A stretch of DNA of 55,155 nucleotides from Mycobacterium sp. 1100029.7 (lineage in GTDB: Bacteria; Actinomycetota; Actinomycetes; Mycobacteriales; Mycobacteriaceae). The stretch spans positions 1 through 55,155 of the forward strand of contig NZ_LZSC01000020.1 in NCBI RefSeq assembly GCF_001665235.1. The letters are read 5' to 3'. The first letter of the stretch is position 1; the number at the start of each line of letters is the position of its first letter. The position numbers and the translations under genes were made by a program. A model generated the notes under the pieces. The model saw only the letters and a program-made list of their open reading frames with translations, did not search any database and was not told where the DNA came from. Below, in pieces: positions 40,749 to 49,535 of this stretch.

Positions 40749-42331
40749 ACACCGGCTCGCACCTGCGCGCTCAGCTGACCGTGCGGGGCTGGCTGTTCCT
40801 GGTGTTGTTCAGCATGGGTGTGCTGGTCCTCGGCGGTGCGCTGGCGGGAGCGTGGTTGCTCAACCGCACCGACGAAGTATCGCGAGACCTGAGCGATCAC
40901 ACTCAGCCCGCGAGGCGGGCCGCATTCCAACTGCAGGCGGCACTGCGCGACCAAGAGACCGGTGTGCGCGGGTATGTGATCTCCGCCGATCGGCAGTTCC
41001 TGACGCCGTACTACGACGGCCAACACACCGAACATCAAGCAGCCGAAGACATCCGACGGTTGGTCGGTCCGCACATGGACCTGGTCGACGACCTGGACGC
41101 GATCGAGAGGTCCGCCGTCAACTGGCGGGCCAGCTCGGCCGAACCGCTGATCGCGAATGTCACGCCGAACTCTCCCGGCGTTGCGAACAGTCGGATCGCC
41201 GATCGCGGAAAAGCTGAATTCGACCATTTGCGAGGGCTTTTCGAGGCGCAGAACGCAGATTTCGCCGTCGCGGCTGCACAGGCGACCGACGAATTGAACG
41301 ACGCCAGGGTGTGGCGGGACCGCGTGCTGGGCGCGGTGGTGCTGGTGTTTTTCGGCCTGGCCATCACGTTGGGGGTGCTGACCCGGTCCGCTATCACCAA
41401 TCCGCTGGCCGCGCTGGCCGCGTCCTGTCGCCGGATTACCGAGGGCAACTTCACCGAGACGATCACGCCGCCGCAGCGCCCCAAGGACATTCGAGATATG
41501 GCGATCGACGTGGAGAACATGCGGCAGCGCATCGTCTCCGCGCTCGACAACTCACGGGCAGCAGAAGCGCGATTGGACGAGCAAGCCGTCGAATTGAAGC
41601 GTTCCAACGCCGAGCTCGAACAGTTCGCCTACGTCGCGTCCCACGACCTGCAGGAGCCGTTGCGAAAGGTCGCCTCATTCTGCCAGCTGCTCGAGAAGCG
41701 CTATGGCGACAAACTCGACGAGCGCGGTGTCGAATACATCAACTATGCGGTCGACGGCGCCAAGCGCATGCAGGTGCTGATCAATGACCTGCTGAGCTTT
41801 TCTCGGGTCGGCCGGGTCGGCACCAAGCAAACCGAAGTCGCACTGGACGCAACGCTGGATGCGGCCGTGGCCAACCTCGGCACCGCCATCGAGGAGTCGA
41901 ATACCGAGATCGTGCGCCCCGGCCGGCCGCTTCCGCAGGTCGTCGGTGACCCGACGCTGCTGACCATGCTGTGGCAGAACCTGATTGGCAACGCGATCAA
42001 ATTCCGGCACATCGACCGGACGCCGCGGATCGTGATCGACTGCGAACTGCGGCCCGATACCCGCCAGTGGCTGCTGACGGTGTCGGACAACGGCATCGGC
42101 ATTGCCGAGGAATTCACCGAAAAGGTCTTCGTCATCTTCCAGCGCCTGCACGGCCGCGAGGTATACCCGGGGACGGGTGTGGGGCTGGCGCTGGTGAAGA
42201 AGATCATCGAATATCACGACGGCGCCGTCCGGATCGACACGTCTTACACCGACGGCACCCGATTCGAGTTCACGCTCCCCGCTTCGGTGGACGCGCATCA
42301 ACCGACAGCTCTGGAAGGAGCGCACCAGTGA
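40745..42331 (+). CDS. CHASE3-HAMP sensor histidine kinase
   Basis: A 528-residue membrane kinase. An N-terminal membrane segment (GWLFLVLFSMGVLVLGGALAGAWLL) is followed by an extracytoplasmic CHASE3-like helical domain (about 45-190, with the GVRGYVISADRQFLTPY motif), a second membrane segment (VLGAVVLVFFGLAITLGVL), a HAMP domain (NPLAALAASCRRITEGNF), a coiled coil, and a HisKA dimerisation helix with the phosphorylated His in VASHDLQEPLRK. The ATPase domain has LIGNAIKFR, VSDNGIGIAEEF and GTGVGLALVKKI. The HDLQEPLR form is typical of phytochrome-type kinases that use stand-alone receivers, which suits the next gene. Ligand unknown. Confidence 0.9.
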   Translation: MNTGSHLRAQLTVRGWLFLVLFSMGVLVLGGALAGAWLLNRTDEVSRDLSDHTQPARRAAFQLQAALRDQETGVRGYVISADRQFLTPYYDGQHTEHQAAEDIRRLVGPHMDLVDDLDAIERSAVNWRASSAEPLIANVTPNSPGVANSRIADRGKAEFDHLRGLFEAQNADFAVAAAQATDELNDARVWRDRVLGAVVLVFFGLAITLGVLTRSAITNPLAALAASCRRITEGNFTETITPPQRPKDIRDMAIDVENMRQRIVSALDNSRAAEARLDEQAVELKRSNAELEQFAYVASHDLQEPLRKVASFCQLLEKRYGDKLDERGVEYINYAVDGAKRMQVLINDLLSFSRVGRVGTKQTEVALDATLDAAVANLGTAIEESNTEIVRPGRPLPQVVGDPTLLTMLWQNLIGNAIKFRHIDRTPRIVIDCELRPDTRQWLLTVSDNGIGIAEEFTEKVFVIFQRLHGREVYPGTGVGLALVKKIIEYHDGAVRIDTSYTDGTRFEFTLPASVDAHQPTALEGAHQ

Positions 42332-42768
42332 CATCACCCGGCAGGGCAATCGAGATTCTCCTCGTCGAAGACGACCCGGGCGACGAACTGATAACGCGAG
42401 AAGCGTTGGAGCACAACAAGTTCCAGAACTCACTTCACGTCGCACACGATGGCGAAGAGGGGCTGAACTTCCTCTACAAGCGCGCCGGATTCGAGGACGC
42501 GCCACGACCCGATCTGATCCTTCTGGATCTAAACCTGCCCAAGTACGACGGCCGTCAGTTGCTGGAGAAGATCAAGTCCGACGCCGACCTGTCCCGCATT
42601 CCGGTCGTCGTGCTGACCACTTCGTCGGCCGAAGAGGACATCCTGCGCAGCTACAAGTTGCACGCCAACGCCTACGTCGCCAAGCCGGTCGATCTCGACC
42701 AGTTCATCAACGCGGTGCGACAGATCGACGAGTTCTTTCTTCAGGTGGTGCGCCTGCCGCGTGTGTAG
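42328..42768 (+). CDS. Stand-alone Rcp1-type response regulator
   Basis: A 146-residue single receiver domain without an output domain. The acidic pocket ILLVEDDPGDELI, the phospho-acceptor in LLDLNLPKYDGRQ, switch Thr in VVLTTSS and Lys in YVAKPVDLDQF are all intact. Single-domain receivers of the Rcp1 type accept phosphate from kinases of the upstream class. Its GTG start lies in the kinase's stop (GTGA). The 3' end overlaps the convergent SulP gene by 62 bases. It may relay or drain phosphate within the cassette. Confidence 0.9.
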   Translation: MTSPGRAIEILLVEDDPGDELITREALEHNKFQNSLHVAHDGEEGLNFLYKRAGFEDAPRPDLILLDLNLPKYDGRQLLEKIKSDADLSRIPVVVLTTSSAEEDILRSYKLHANAYVAKPVDLDQFINAVRQIDEFFLQVVRLPRV

Positions 42769-45007
42769 GGGTCGACTCCTCCGGCCGCACAATGCCACCC
42801 GGCGTCACCTCGTACACCCGGGTCGTCGGGATGTCGAAGAAGATGCCGACCGCCTGTACGCTCCCCGAGGCGATCGCGGGCGCCAGGATCGGATGCTGGG
42901 CAAGCCTTTCCAGCTGGATGGCGACGTTGACGATGCTGAGTTGGTCGACTTCCTGGTAACCGATGGATTGCGCACCGGCGCGAGCCGGGTGGTGATCGTG
43001 GAAGGCGTCAAGACTCTCGGTCGCGTATTGGAGCCACTGGCCCACGGGCGTGCCGGCGCGATCGGTGTTCTCCTCGATCAGCACTTTCATGGCCGCGCAC
43101 GACGAGTGCCCACAGATCACGACCGAACGCACACCCAGCTGGCCGACGGCGAATTCGATTGCGGCGTCCACTGATCGATCGTCGTCGTGGGTCGGCACCA
43201 GGTTGCCGAAGTTGCGGACGGTGTAGAGGTCGCCGGGGCCGCTGGCAGTGATCACGTTGGGCAGGATTCGGGAGTCGGCGCAGGTGAGGAACAGGGCATA
43301 AGGATCGTGTGATCCGTTGAGCCCGGAAATGTGTTGATGCAGAACGGATGCCCCGTTGCGGTGATACTCGTCGATGCGGTCGAGGATGGAAGCGTCGCCG
43401 TTGTGGTTGTGGTTGGCGCGCGCCAGCTTCCACGGGACCAGTCCGATGGGCTCTGCGGCGAAGTGACGTTTCGGTGGGCTCGCGTGTGCGTCGTGCAGTG
43501 TCGCTGGCGTGGTCTCGACGATGGCCACCGCACCGCCGCGGGCCTCGTGGGAGCGTCGCCAGTCGGAGATCGCATCGGAGACGGAGTCGTCGATGTAATC
43601 CGCGTTGAGGTTCACCGTCACCGCGGATCCCTGGGGGACCGACGCGAGTGCTTTGGTCAGGCGGGGCAGCAGCAAGAAGCTCAGCGTGCCATCGATGTCG
43701 ATGCGCCACCGCTGGGATTGCTCGCCGCCGACCGGCCGCACCGAGACCGGCGCGCGAGTGATCCGGACCAGCAGGAAGCCGATGGCCACCGCGAGCCCGA
43801 TGGCCACACCTTCGAGCAGGTTCAAGAACACCACCGAGACGATCGTGACGGCGTAGACCGCGAAATTGCCGGTACGCCAGGCGAGTTTGATGTGGGCGAG
43901 CTTGATCAGCTGGGCACCGATCACGATCAGCAACCCGGCCAGCGCCGACTTCGGGATGAGTTCGACCAGTTCGGTGAACAGCGAGGCGAACAACAGTATC
44001 CATACGCCGTGCAGTACGGCGGAGATCCGGGTGCGGGCACCGGCGGCCACGTTGGCCGAACTGCGCACGATGACACCGGTGACGGGCAGCCCACCGAGAA
44101 GTCCGGACACCACATTCGCGCTGCCCTGCCCGATGATCTCCCGGTCGAAATTGGTACGCGGGCCGTCGTGCAGCTTGTCGACACCTACTGCGCACAAAAG
44201 GGATTCGACGCTGGCGATCAACGCGATGGTGAGGACACCGACGATGATGTCGGTGCTCTCCTCAATCCATGGCTTGCCCTTCGGCGTGGACCCCGAGAGG
44301 GGGGGCAGGCCGAGAGCATCGAAAAAGTTGCCCGACAACGAAATTCGATCGGTGTCCAGACCCGCCGTGTAGGCCAGCGCGGTCGCCGCGACGATGGCGA
44401 CCAGCGGGGCGGGAATCATGCGTATCTTGGCGGGCAGTCGTGACCACAGCAGCAGGATGACGATCACCGTCCCGCCGGTGATCACCTCGTGGAGTTCGTG
44501 ATGCAGGATGCCAAGGGGCAGTGCCACCAGGTTCTGCCACGCAGAACTGTGTGACGAGCCGCCCATCAGAACATGAATCTGTTGCAAAATAATGGTGATA
44601 CCTATGCCGGCCAGCATCGCGTGCACGACCACCGGCGCGATGGCCAACGCGGCGCGCGCCATCCGGCTCAGGCCGAATCCGATCTGAAGCGCCCCTGCGC
44701 CAATCGTCATCAGGCACAACATCGGAAAGCCGAGATCGTCGATCAGCCCGGCGACCACGACCGTCAGGCCCGCGGCCGGTCCACTGACCTGAACCGACGA
44801 ACCGCCGAAGGTGCCGGCAACGATGCCGCCGACCACCGCAGCGATCAGACCGGCGGCCAGCGGCGCACCGGAGGCGATCGCGATGCCCAACGAAAGTGGC
44901 AGGGCCACAAGGAAGACCACGAGCGACGCGGGGACATCGTGGCGCAGATTCTGTAGAAGCGCTGCGGTCTTGCTCGCTTCTCGGTTGTTGGTGACGGGCG
45001 CATTCAT
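42707..45007 (-). CDS. SulP transporter-carbonic anhydrase fusion (Rv3273-like)
   Basis: A 766-residue fusion resembling Rv3273. Residues 20-420 form a SulP/SLC26-type anion transporter with many membrane segments (LVVFLVALPLSLGIAIASGAP, GTFGGSSVQVSGPAAG, GLLGGLPVTGVIVRSSANV). A STAS-like region follows (RWRIDIDGTLSFLLLPRLTKAL). Residues 540-740 are a beta-carbonic anhydrase with zinc ligands in FLTCADSRILP and ICGHSSCAAMK. The natural inference is bicarbonate or sulfate uptake coupled to CO2/bicarbonate interconversion. GGGAGGAG precedes the ATG. A degenerate direct repeat lies about 190-260 bases upstream of the start. Confidence 0.94.
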   Translation of the reverse strand: MNAPVTNNREASKTAALLQNLRHDVPASLVVFLVALPLSLGIAIASGAPLAAGLIAAVVGGIVAGTFGGSSVQVSGPAAGLTVVVAGLIDDLGFPMLCLMTIGAGALQIGFGLSRMARAALAIAPVVVHAMLAGIGITIILQQIHVLMGGSSHSSAWQNLVALPLGILHHELHEVITGGTVIVILLLWSRLPAKIRMIPAPLVAIVAATALAYTAGLDTDRISLSGNFFDALGLPPLSGSTPKGKPWIEESTDIIVGVLTIALIASVESLLCAVGVDKLHDGPRTNFDREIIGQGSANVVSGLLGGLPVTGVIVRSSANVAAGARTRISAVLHGVWILLFASLFTELVELIPKSALAGLLIVIGAQLIKLAHIKLAWRTGNFAVYAVTIVSVVFLNLLEGVAIGLAVAIGFLLVRITRAPVSVRPVGGEQSQRWRIDIDGTLSFLLLPRLTKALASVPQGSAVTVNLNADYIDDSVSDAISDWRRSHEARGGAVAIVETTPATLHDAHASPPKRHFAAEPIGLVPWKLARANHNHNGDASILDRIDEYHRNGASVLHQHISGLNGSHDPYALFLTCADSRILPNVITASGPGDLYTVRNFGNLVPTHDDDRSVDAAIEFAVGQLGVRSVVICGHSSCAAMKVLIEENTDRAGTPVGQWLQYATESLDAFHDHHPARAGAQSIGYQEVDQLSIVNVAIQLERLAQHPILAPAIASGSVQAVGIFFDIPTTRVYEVTPGGIVRPEESTPTHAAGAPPEERTRRSVAPR

Positions 45008-45192
45008 CGATCGACTCCTCCCGGTGACGACTCTTTATGACCGGTAGAACGTCGTGTGTCAATGCGGGTTTCCGTTGCGGGAGAACCCACAGAGGACAAA
45101 TCAGCGAACGGCCAGACCGCGCGCCGCCTGCGGCTAGTTCGTATGAGGAAGCTTTCTCCGAAGTCCCGATTGCCACGATGAACGCCTAAGGA

Positions 45193-45263
45193 TTCATCGA
45201 CAACTCAAAGAAACCCAGCTACCGGCGCCTTGACAACAAAGCGTTTCATCGGCAATTCAAAGA
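45193..45263. repeat. Pair of imperfect 20-base direct repeats, 51-base period
   Basis: TTCATCGACAACTCAAAGAA (45193-45212) and TTCATCGGCAATTCAAAGAA (45244-45263) agree at 18 of 20 positions and lie in the 272-base gap between the CoA-transferase stop and the SulP start. The repeats stand upstream of the SulP-carbonic anhydrase gene and could be regulator sites or the remains of a small duplication. Confidence 0.7.
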
Positions 45264-45279
45264 AGGATTCGGTAATAAA

Positions 45280-46461
45280 TCAGGACTCGACCAGAAATGA
45301 GTCGTTGTGCTGGCCCACGGTCGGTGGCGGATCCGCGGCCGCCGCGTCGAAGCTGCCGTAGCGGGCCGGGGTGCGGATCACGGTGATTTGATCGCCGCCG
45401 GTGCCGACCGTCAGCGCCAGCTCGTTTTCGGCGAACAGAGGTGTGCCGACCACCTGCTTCCAGGTATAGGCCAGACAGGCCATCAGGCCGCCTTGTTGCA
45501 GCAGCTCGACCCATTCGGCGGCGGTCTTGGCGGCCAGCGCGGATTCGAGTTCCTCGGTCAGCTCGGGGTAGTTCATTGCGCGGGACCGCTGGTCGATGAA
45601 CCGTTCGTCCGCGAGCATGTCGGGCCGGCCGATGATTTCGCACAGCTTGGCCCAGTGCTTGGGCACATACGCACTGATCACGAGATATCCGTCGGAAGCC
45701 TTGAACGCATCCGAGGGCTGGGTGGCGAAGCCAACACCTTTGCGCTTCTTCGTCGTTGGTGCCGCTTCCGGCTTGGGTTGCTCGCTGGGTTTGTTCAGGT
45801 GGATGGTGAGCTGGCTGGCCTGCAATCCGACGGCGACGTCGTACATCGCGACCCGTACAACGTCGGCCACGCCGTGGCGCTCGCGGTTCAGCAGCGCGGC
45901 CAGTACCGCCTGGGCCAGCACGTGACCGCTGGCGGCATCGACGAGCTGGAACGGGATGATCTGCGGCTTGCCGCTGGGAGTGGGCATCCCGGTGGTCATG
46001 CCCGACTCGGCGGCGACCATCAGGTCGACACCCGGCCGGCTGCCGTTGGGTCCGTTGCCGCCGTACGCGGACAGCCGCGCGTAGATCAGCTTCGGGTTGC
46101 GGGCCCGCAATTCGTTGGGGCCTAGACCCATTCGCTCCATCACGCCGGGGCGAAAGCCCTCCAGCACGACGTCGGCGGTGTCGACCAGCCGGAGGATTTG
46201 TTGCTTGGCTTGCTCATCGGTCAGGTCAACCGCCACCGATTTCTTGCCGCGGTTGTGGGGCCAGAACAGCGTCGGCAGCGGTGGCCGGCCGGGTAACACC
46301 GCGACAATCTGCCGGGCCGCCTCGCCGTGGGGTGCTTCGACCTTGACGACTTCGGCACCGAGGTCAGCCATGATCTGCCCGGCCAGCGGGCCCGCGATGT
46401 TCTGGGTGAAATCGAGGACACGGTAGCCGTCAAGTGGCTTGGGCGGCTGGCTGTTTCGCAT
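45280..46461 (-). CDS. Family III CoA-transferase (CaiB/BaiF type, Rv3272-like)
   Basis: A 393-residue formyl-CoA-transferase-family enzyme transferring CoA between acids; substrates unknown. Visible motifs: LDGYRVLDFTQNIAGPLAGQIMADLGAEVVKVEAP, FWPHNRGKKSVAVDL, and RPGVDLMVAAESGMTTGMP with the likely catalytic Asp (around residue 146). The C-terminal half has WVELLQQGGLMACLAY. A Lys/Pro-rich insert (SEQPKPEAAPTTKKRKG) lies in the middle. It is followed at 272 bases by the SulP gene. Start ATG (MRNSQPPKPLDGYRV). Confidence 0.92.
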   Translation of the reverse strand: MRNSQPPKPLDGYRVLDFTQNIAGPLAGQIMADLGAEVVKVEAPHGEAARQIVAVLPGRPPLPTLFWPHNRGKKSVAVDLTDEQAKQQILRLVDTADVVLEGFRPGVMERMGLGPNELRARNPKLIYARLSAYGGNGPNGSRPGVDLMVAAESGMTTGMPTPSGKPQIIPFQLVDAASGHVLAQAVLAALLNRERHGVADVVRVAMYDVAVGLQASQLTIHLNKPSEQPKPEAAPTTKKRKGVGFATQPSDAFKASDGYLVISAYVPKHWAKLCEIIGRPDMLADERFIDQRSRAMNYPELTEELESALAAKTAAEWVELLQQGGLMACLAYTWKQVVGTPLFAENELALTVGTGGDQITVIRTPARYGSFDAAAADPPPTVGQHNDSFLVES

Positions 46462-46476
46462 CGGTGCGGCCTTCCT

Positions 46477-47391
46477 TTAACCTGCCTTGCGCAGAACTGC
46501 GGTGCAGTAATAGTTCTTTGCGAACGGGGCGTCGTCGCCGTCGGGCTGTTGCGGTAATCCGTTGTCGGCCAGCAATTGATTCAGTGGGGTGCTCTCCGGT
46601 TGCCAGCCCAGGTCGCGCAAGTAGCCGGCCGCGTCGTTGCGCTCCCCGGGAAAGCCCAGATCGACGAGTGGGACGTCGAGCCCGTTCGCCTGCCATTTCT
46701 GGGTGGCACCGTCGAGGGCGTTCTGGTTCGAACCGGTGTTGATGAAGATTTCGGCCACCAGGCGGCTGCCGTCAGCGGACAGTGCGGTGATGTTGTCCAG
46801 TAGGCGGTCCTGGGCGTCGGGCGGCAGAAAGCCGAGCAGACCTTCGGCGGCCCAGGCGGCGGGCTGATCGGTGTCGAAGCCGGCCTGCTTGAGCGCTGCG
46901 GGCCAGTCGTGGCGCAGGTCGACCGAGACAGCGGCGATCTTCGCGGTGGGCTTGGCGCCCAGCCCCTCGATCGTGGTGCTCTTGAACTCGATCACTTCGG
47001 GTTGGTCGATCTCGAACACCGTCGTTCCCGGTGCCCAGGGCAGCCGATAGCCCCGCGCGTCCAGGCCGGAGGCCAGCAGAACGACCTGGCGGATACCCGC
47101 CGCGGCGGTTTCGGCGAAGAACGCATCGATGTAACGGGTGCGGGCGGCCAGCAGGTCGGTCATGCGTTGCATGCCCCACGGCGCTCCGGGCTCGTCGACG
47201 TCGGCGGCGTCGATCTCGCCGTTGGCCCAGCGAGTGAAGAAGTCGACACCCACGGCGCGCACCAGCGGCTCGGCGAACGGGTCGTCGATCAGTTTGTCCT
47301 TGGTGGCGCGGGCGCGTCCCGCGGCGACCATGGTCGCGGTGGCTCCGACGCTCGTCGCCAGGTCCCAGGTGTCATCGTCGCTGCGTGCCAT
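46477..47391 (-). CDS. SAM-dependent methyltransferase (mycobacterial LCMT-like)
   Basis: A 304-residue member of the large mycobacterial family of putative leucine carboxyl methyltransferase-like enzymes (Rv0830/Rv3767c type). It starts [27 protein letters not shown] and shows [14 protein letters not shown], then the SAM-binding [29 protein letters not shown] and [13 protein letters not shown]. Substrates of this family are largely unknown, with several implicated in lipid or small-molecule methylation. It starts 43 bases downstream of the FAD oxidoreductase stop on the same strand and ends 15 bases before the CoA-transferase gene. Confidence 0.92.
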   Translation of the reverse strand: MARSDDDTWDLATSVGATATMVAAGRARATKDKLIDDPFAEPLVRAVGVDFFTRWANGEIDAADVDEPGAPWGMQRMTDLLAARTRYIDAFFAETAAAGIRQVVLLASGLDARGYRLPWAPGTTVFEIDQPEVIEFKSTTIEGLGAKPTAKIAAVSVDLRHDWPAALKQAGFDTDQPAAWAAEGLLGFLPPDAQDRLLDNITALSADGSRLVAEIFINTGSNQNALDGATQKWQANGLDVPLVDLGFPGERNDAAGYLRDLGWQPESTPLNQLLADNGLPQQPDGDDAPFAKNYYCTAVLRKAG

Positions 47392-47434
47392 GGTTAGACA
47401 CAATAACGATACGAACTGGGGTGAAAAGCCGGGG

Positions 47435-48835
47435 TTAGGACGCTGTTGAATTGATCGCCACTGCCCACTCCAAAATCGCAGGCCGAGCGAGTTCGGACGG
47501 ATGACGCAGCATGTACTGGACTTCGTGGTAGAGCTCGGCGATGCTGCTGTCGGCGAACGCGGCTTGCAGAATCTGATTCCGAGCCCACCGTTGGCAGCGT
47601 GTGCTGGCGTCGATCCGCACGCGCCCGAGAAAATCCGCCCAGCTACGGTCGCCGGCGGTCGACACCTCCCAGGCCGCGTCGGCGACCACCTGCTGCAGCC
47701 GAAAGAACTCCTGCGCGGGCGCATCGAAATCACCTGAGTCGGACAAATACGTATGTAGGCAGGATGCTTGCAACGCGGCAGAGGACATGCCCTGCCCGTA
47801 GACGGGATTGAACGACACCACCGCGTCACCGACACACACCAGTCGCGCGGGAAAGTTCTTCAGGTCGGTGAAATGCCTTCGTCTGCTTTCTCGCTGGCGG
47901 TAGCGCTTGATGTCGCGGCTGACCGGCCCAGCCGTCGCCGCCGCGAACGCGGGGCCGACCTGGGCGGACTGACACCGGAATTCCTCGACTGTCCGACCGG
48001 GCTGGTCTGCCCCGCAACCGATCAAGCAGGCCATCCACTGGTCGTTTTCGACCATGGCGGCGCTGGCGATGGAGACGCCGTCGACGGCGTTGCCCGGGCT
48101 GAAGATCGACAACATCGCCGCCACATCCGGATTCGCCGAAGCCTCCGCGCTCTCGAAGACGGCCGTCGCGTAATTGATAGGCAGGGCGAGCCGTTCCAAC
48201 CGCGGGCGGTCGAATCCGGCATCGCCGACCCAGTGGGGAAGCCGGCTGGAGCGTCCCATCGCGTCGACTACGAAATCGACCTCCATGACCGCACCACCCA
48301 ACGGATCGGTGAATTCGACCCCGGCCACCGCGCCGTCCCGAAAGTGCAGACCGGTAGCTCGTGCGCACTTCACGGAGATGTTGGTGTGCGCCAAGACCTC
48401 GCCGCGTACCGCCGATTCGAGCAACGGTCTGGTGGCGCTGAGCATTTCATAATGACGCGGTGACGGCGCCATTGACATTCCGTCGTAGGTTTGCGCCTCG
48501 GATGTGATTCGGATGGCGCCGAGGTGCATCGCCGACTCGAGGTATCCCGGAAGCCAGCGATCCAACCATTGCCTGCCGGCGGGCAGCAGCAGATGCAGTT
48601 GATCGCCTTGAGGCAGGCCGGGGCGCGGGGCCTGACCGGCAAGCTGGTCGCGCTCGATGATCACCACCCGACGGGCGAAGTCGGAAAGCACCCGGGCGGC
48701 GAGTAGCCCAGCGATGCTGCCGCCGAGTACGCAGGCGGTGTCGAACACGATGCGCTTGTGAGTGGGCGGCTCCGTGTTGACCAGACGCTCGAAGATATCG
48801 GGTTCTGGAATTGAGTTTGCAAACGCGGCAACCAT
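47435..48835 (-). CDS. FAD-dependent oxidoreductase/monooxygenase-like protein
   Basis: A 466-residue flavoprotein. The FAD motif is [29 protein letters not shown] (a GGSIAG variant of GxGxxG). Later come [14 protein letters not shown], the Asp-Ala-Met-Gly-Arg block [15 protein letters not shown], and the second FAD site [27 protein letters not shown], as in aromatic-ring hydroxylases and halogenases. The ATG at 48835 is taken since the longer frame has no homology. No halogenase WxWxIP motif was seen. It precedes the methyltransferase, so the two may modify one substrate. Confidence 0.86.
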   Translation of the reverse strand: MVAAFANSIPEPDIFERLVNTEPPTHKRIVFDTACVLGGSIAGLLAARVLSDFARRVVIIERDQLAGQAPRPGLPQGDQLHLLLPAGRQWLDRWLPGYLESAMHLGAIRITSEAQTYDGMSMAPSPRHYEMLSATRPLLESAVRGEVLAHTNISVKCARATGLHFRDGAVAGVEFTDPLGGAVMEVDFVVDAMGRSSRLPHWVGDAGFDRPRLERLALPINYATAVFESAEASANPDVAAMLSIFSPGNAVDGVSIASAAMVENDQWMACLIGCGADQPGRTVEEFRCQSAQVGPAFAAATAGPVSRDIKRYRQRESRRRHFTDLKNFPARLVCVGDAVVSFNPVYGQGMSSAALQASCLHTYLSDSGDFDAPAQEFFRLQQVVADAAWEVSTAGDRSWADFLGRVRIDASTRCQRWARNQILQAAFADSSIAELYHEVQYMLRHPSELARPAILEWAVAINSTAS

Positions 48836-49244
48836 TTTGGCCCCCTCAGCCCGTTTGCCTCCGACGGTATCCGCCGGGGGGAGGCGGATGCAACGTGCCG
48901 CGGGGGACCCAGATCCGAATTGCTGAAAGCTTTCTGCTAACAGCGGAGAACGGTGACGGTCGCTCAGTCGAGCCGATTCGCCAACATCCGGGAATTTATT
49001 GGCAGCCAGCACAACTCAGCGATGTGTTGGATTGGGGCGGCGGCCGGGCACCGTCCAGAATTTGCTGGCTCAAGACAACGCAAATTGTGAGGCCATGGCT
49101 TGCGCCTGATAGTTAACGCGTCGTAGCGCGGCTTGGGAGCCGTCGCCACCATGGGGCGTAGGGGCGGCAGACTATTTCGCAGGTCTGGGACGACGGTTGG
49201 ACAGGCCGGGTCACCCGCCGGGGCGCAGGGAGGGAAGGTGCGGA
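48836..49244. other. 409-base gap between divergent genes, with a hairpin
   Basis: No protein-coding gene is supported here. ATCCGCC (48869-48875) and GGCGGAT (48883-48889) form a perfect 7-base inverted repeat with a 7-base loop; there is no T-run, so it is not an evident terminator, and it could be a leader hairpin or operator for the FAD gene on the minus strand. Toward the right end AGGGAGGGAAGG supplies the ribosome site for the gene at 49245. The promoter of the T7SS-like run presumably lies here. Confidence 0.6.
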
Positions 49245-49523
49245 ATGGCTCTATCGGTTGTTCCTCAGGCGTTAACGGCGTTCGCAGTCGCGAACAGTAC
49301 TGCGGCAGAGGGGATCTCTTCTGCCGGCGACGTGGATTCCGGCGCGATGTTGGGCGCTGCGGCCGTCGCGTTGGGTTCGATTGGTGCCAGCTATCTGGCG
49401 GCCTACGGGCCGGCGCAGGCCAACAACATGGCGGCCACGATGATGCTGGCACGTGTGCACGAGGGCATCGCAGCGGCGACGCAGGCCGCAAGCATGTCCT
49501 TCGCTGCCGCCGACGATTCGTGA
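49245..49523 (+). CDS. EspC-like small type VII secretion substrate candidate
   Basis: A 92-residue Ala-rich helical protein (MALSVVPQALTAFAVANSTA, then GAAAVALGSIGASYLAAYGPAQANNMAATMMLARVHEGIAAATQAA). Its pattern of two helices split by a Gly/Asp turn suits the EspC/DUF2580 family of ESX-associated proteins, usually encoded beside a larger partner. The tail SFAAADDS looks like the YxxxD/E export motif with Phe replacing Tyr. No signal peptide. An extended Shine-Dalgarno (AGGGAGGGAAGG) fixes the start. Its partner may be the 483-residue protein 12 bases downstream. Assignment is by pattern only. Confidence 0.68.
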   Translation: MALSVVPQALTAFAVANSTAAEGISSAGDVDSGAMLGAAAVALGSIGASYLAAYGPAQANNMAATMMLARVHEGIAAATQAASMSFAAADDS

Positions 49524-49535
49524 CGTTGGCCAGCA

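Noticed and set aside
48869..48889. Hairpin as a rho-independent terminator
   Set aside because: There is no following T-run, and the position is upstream of both flanking genes.
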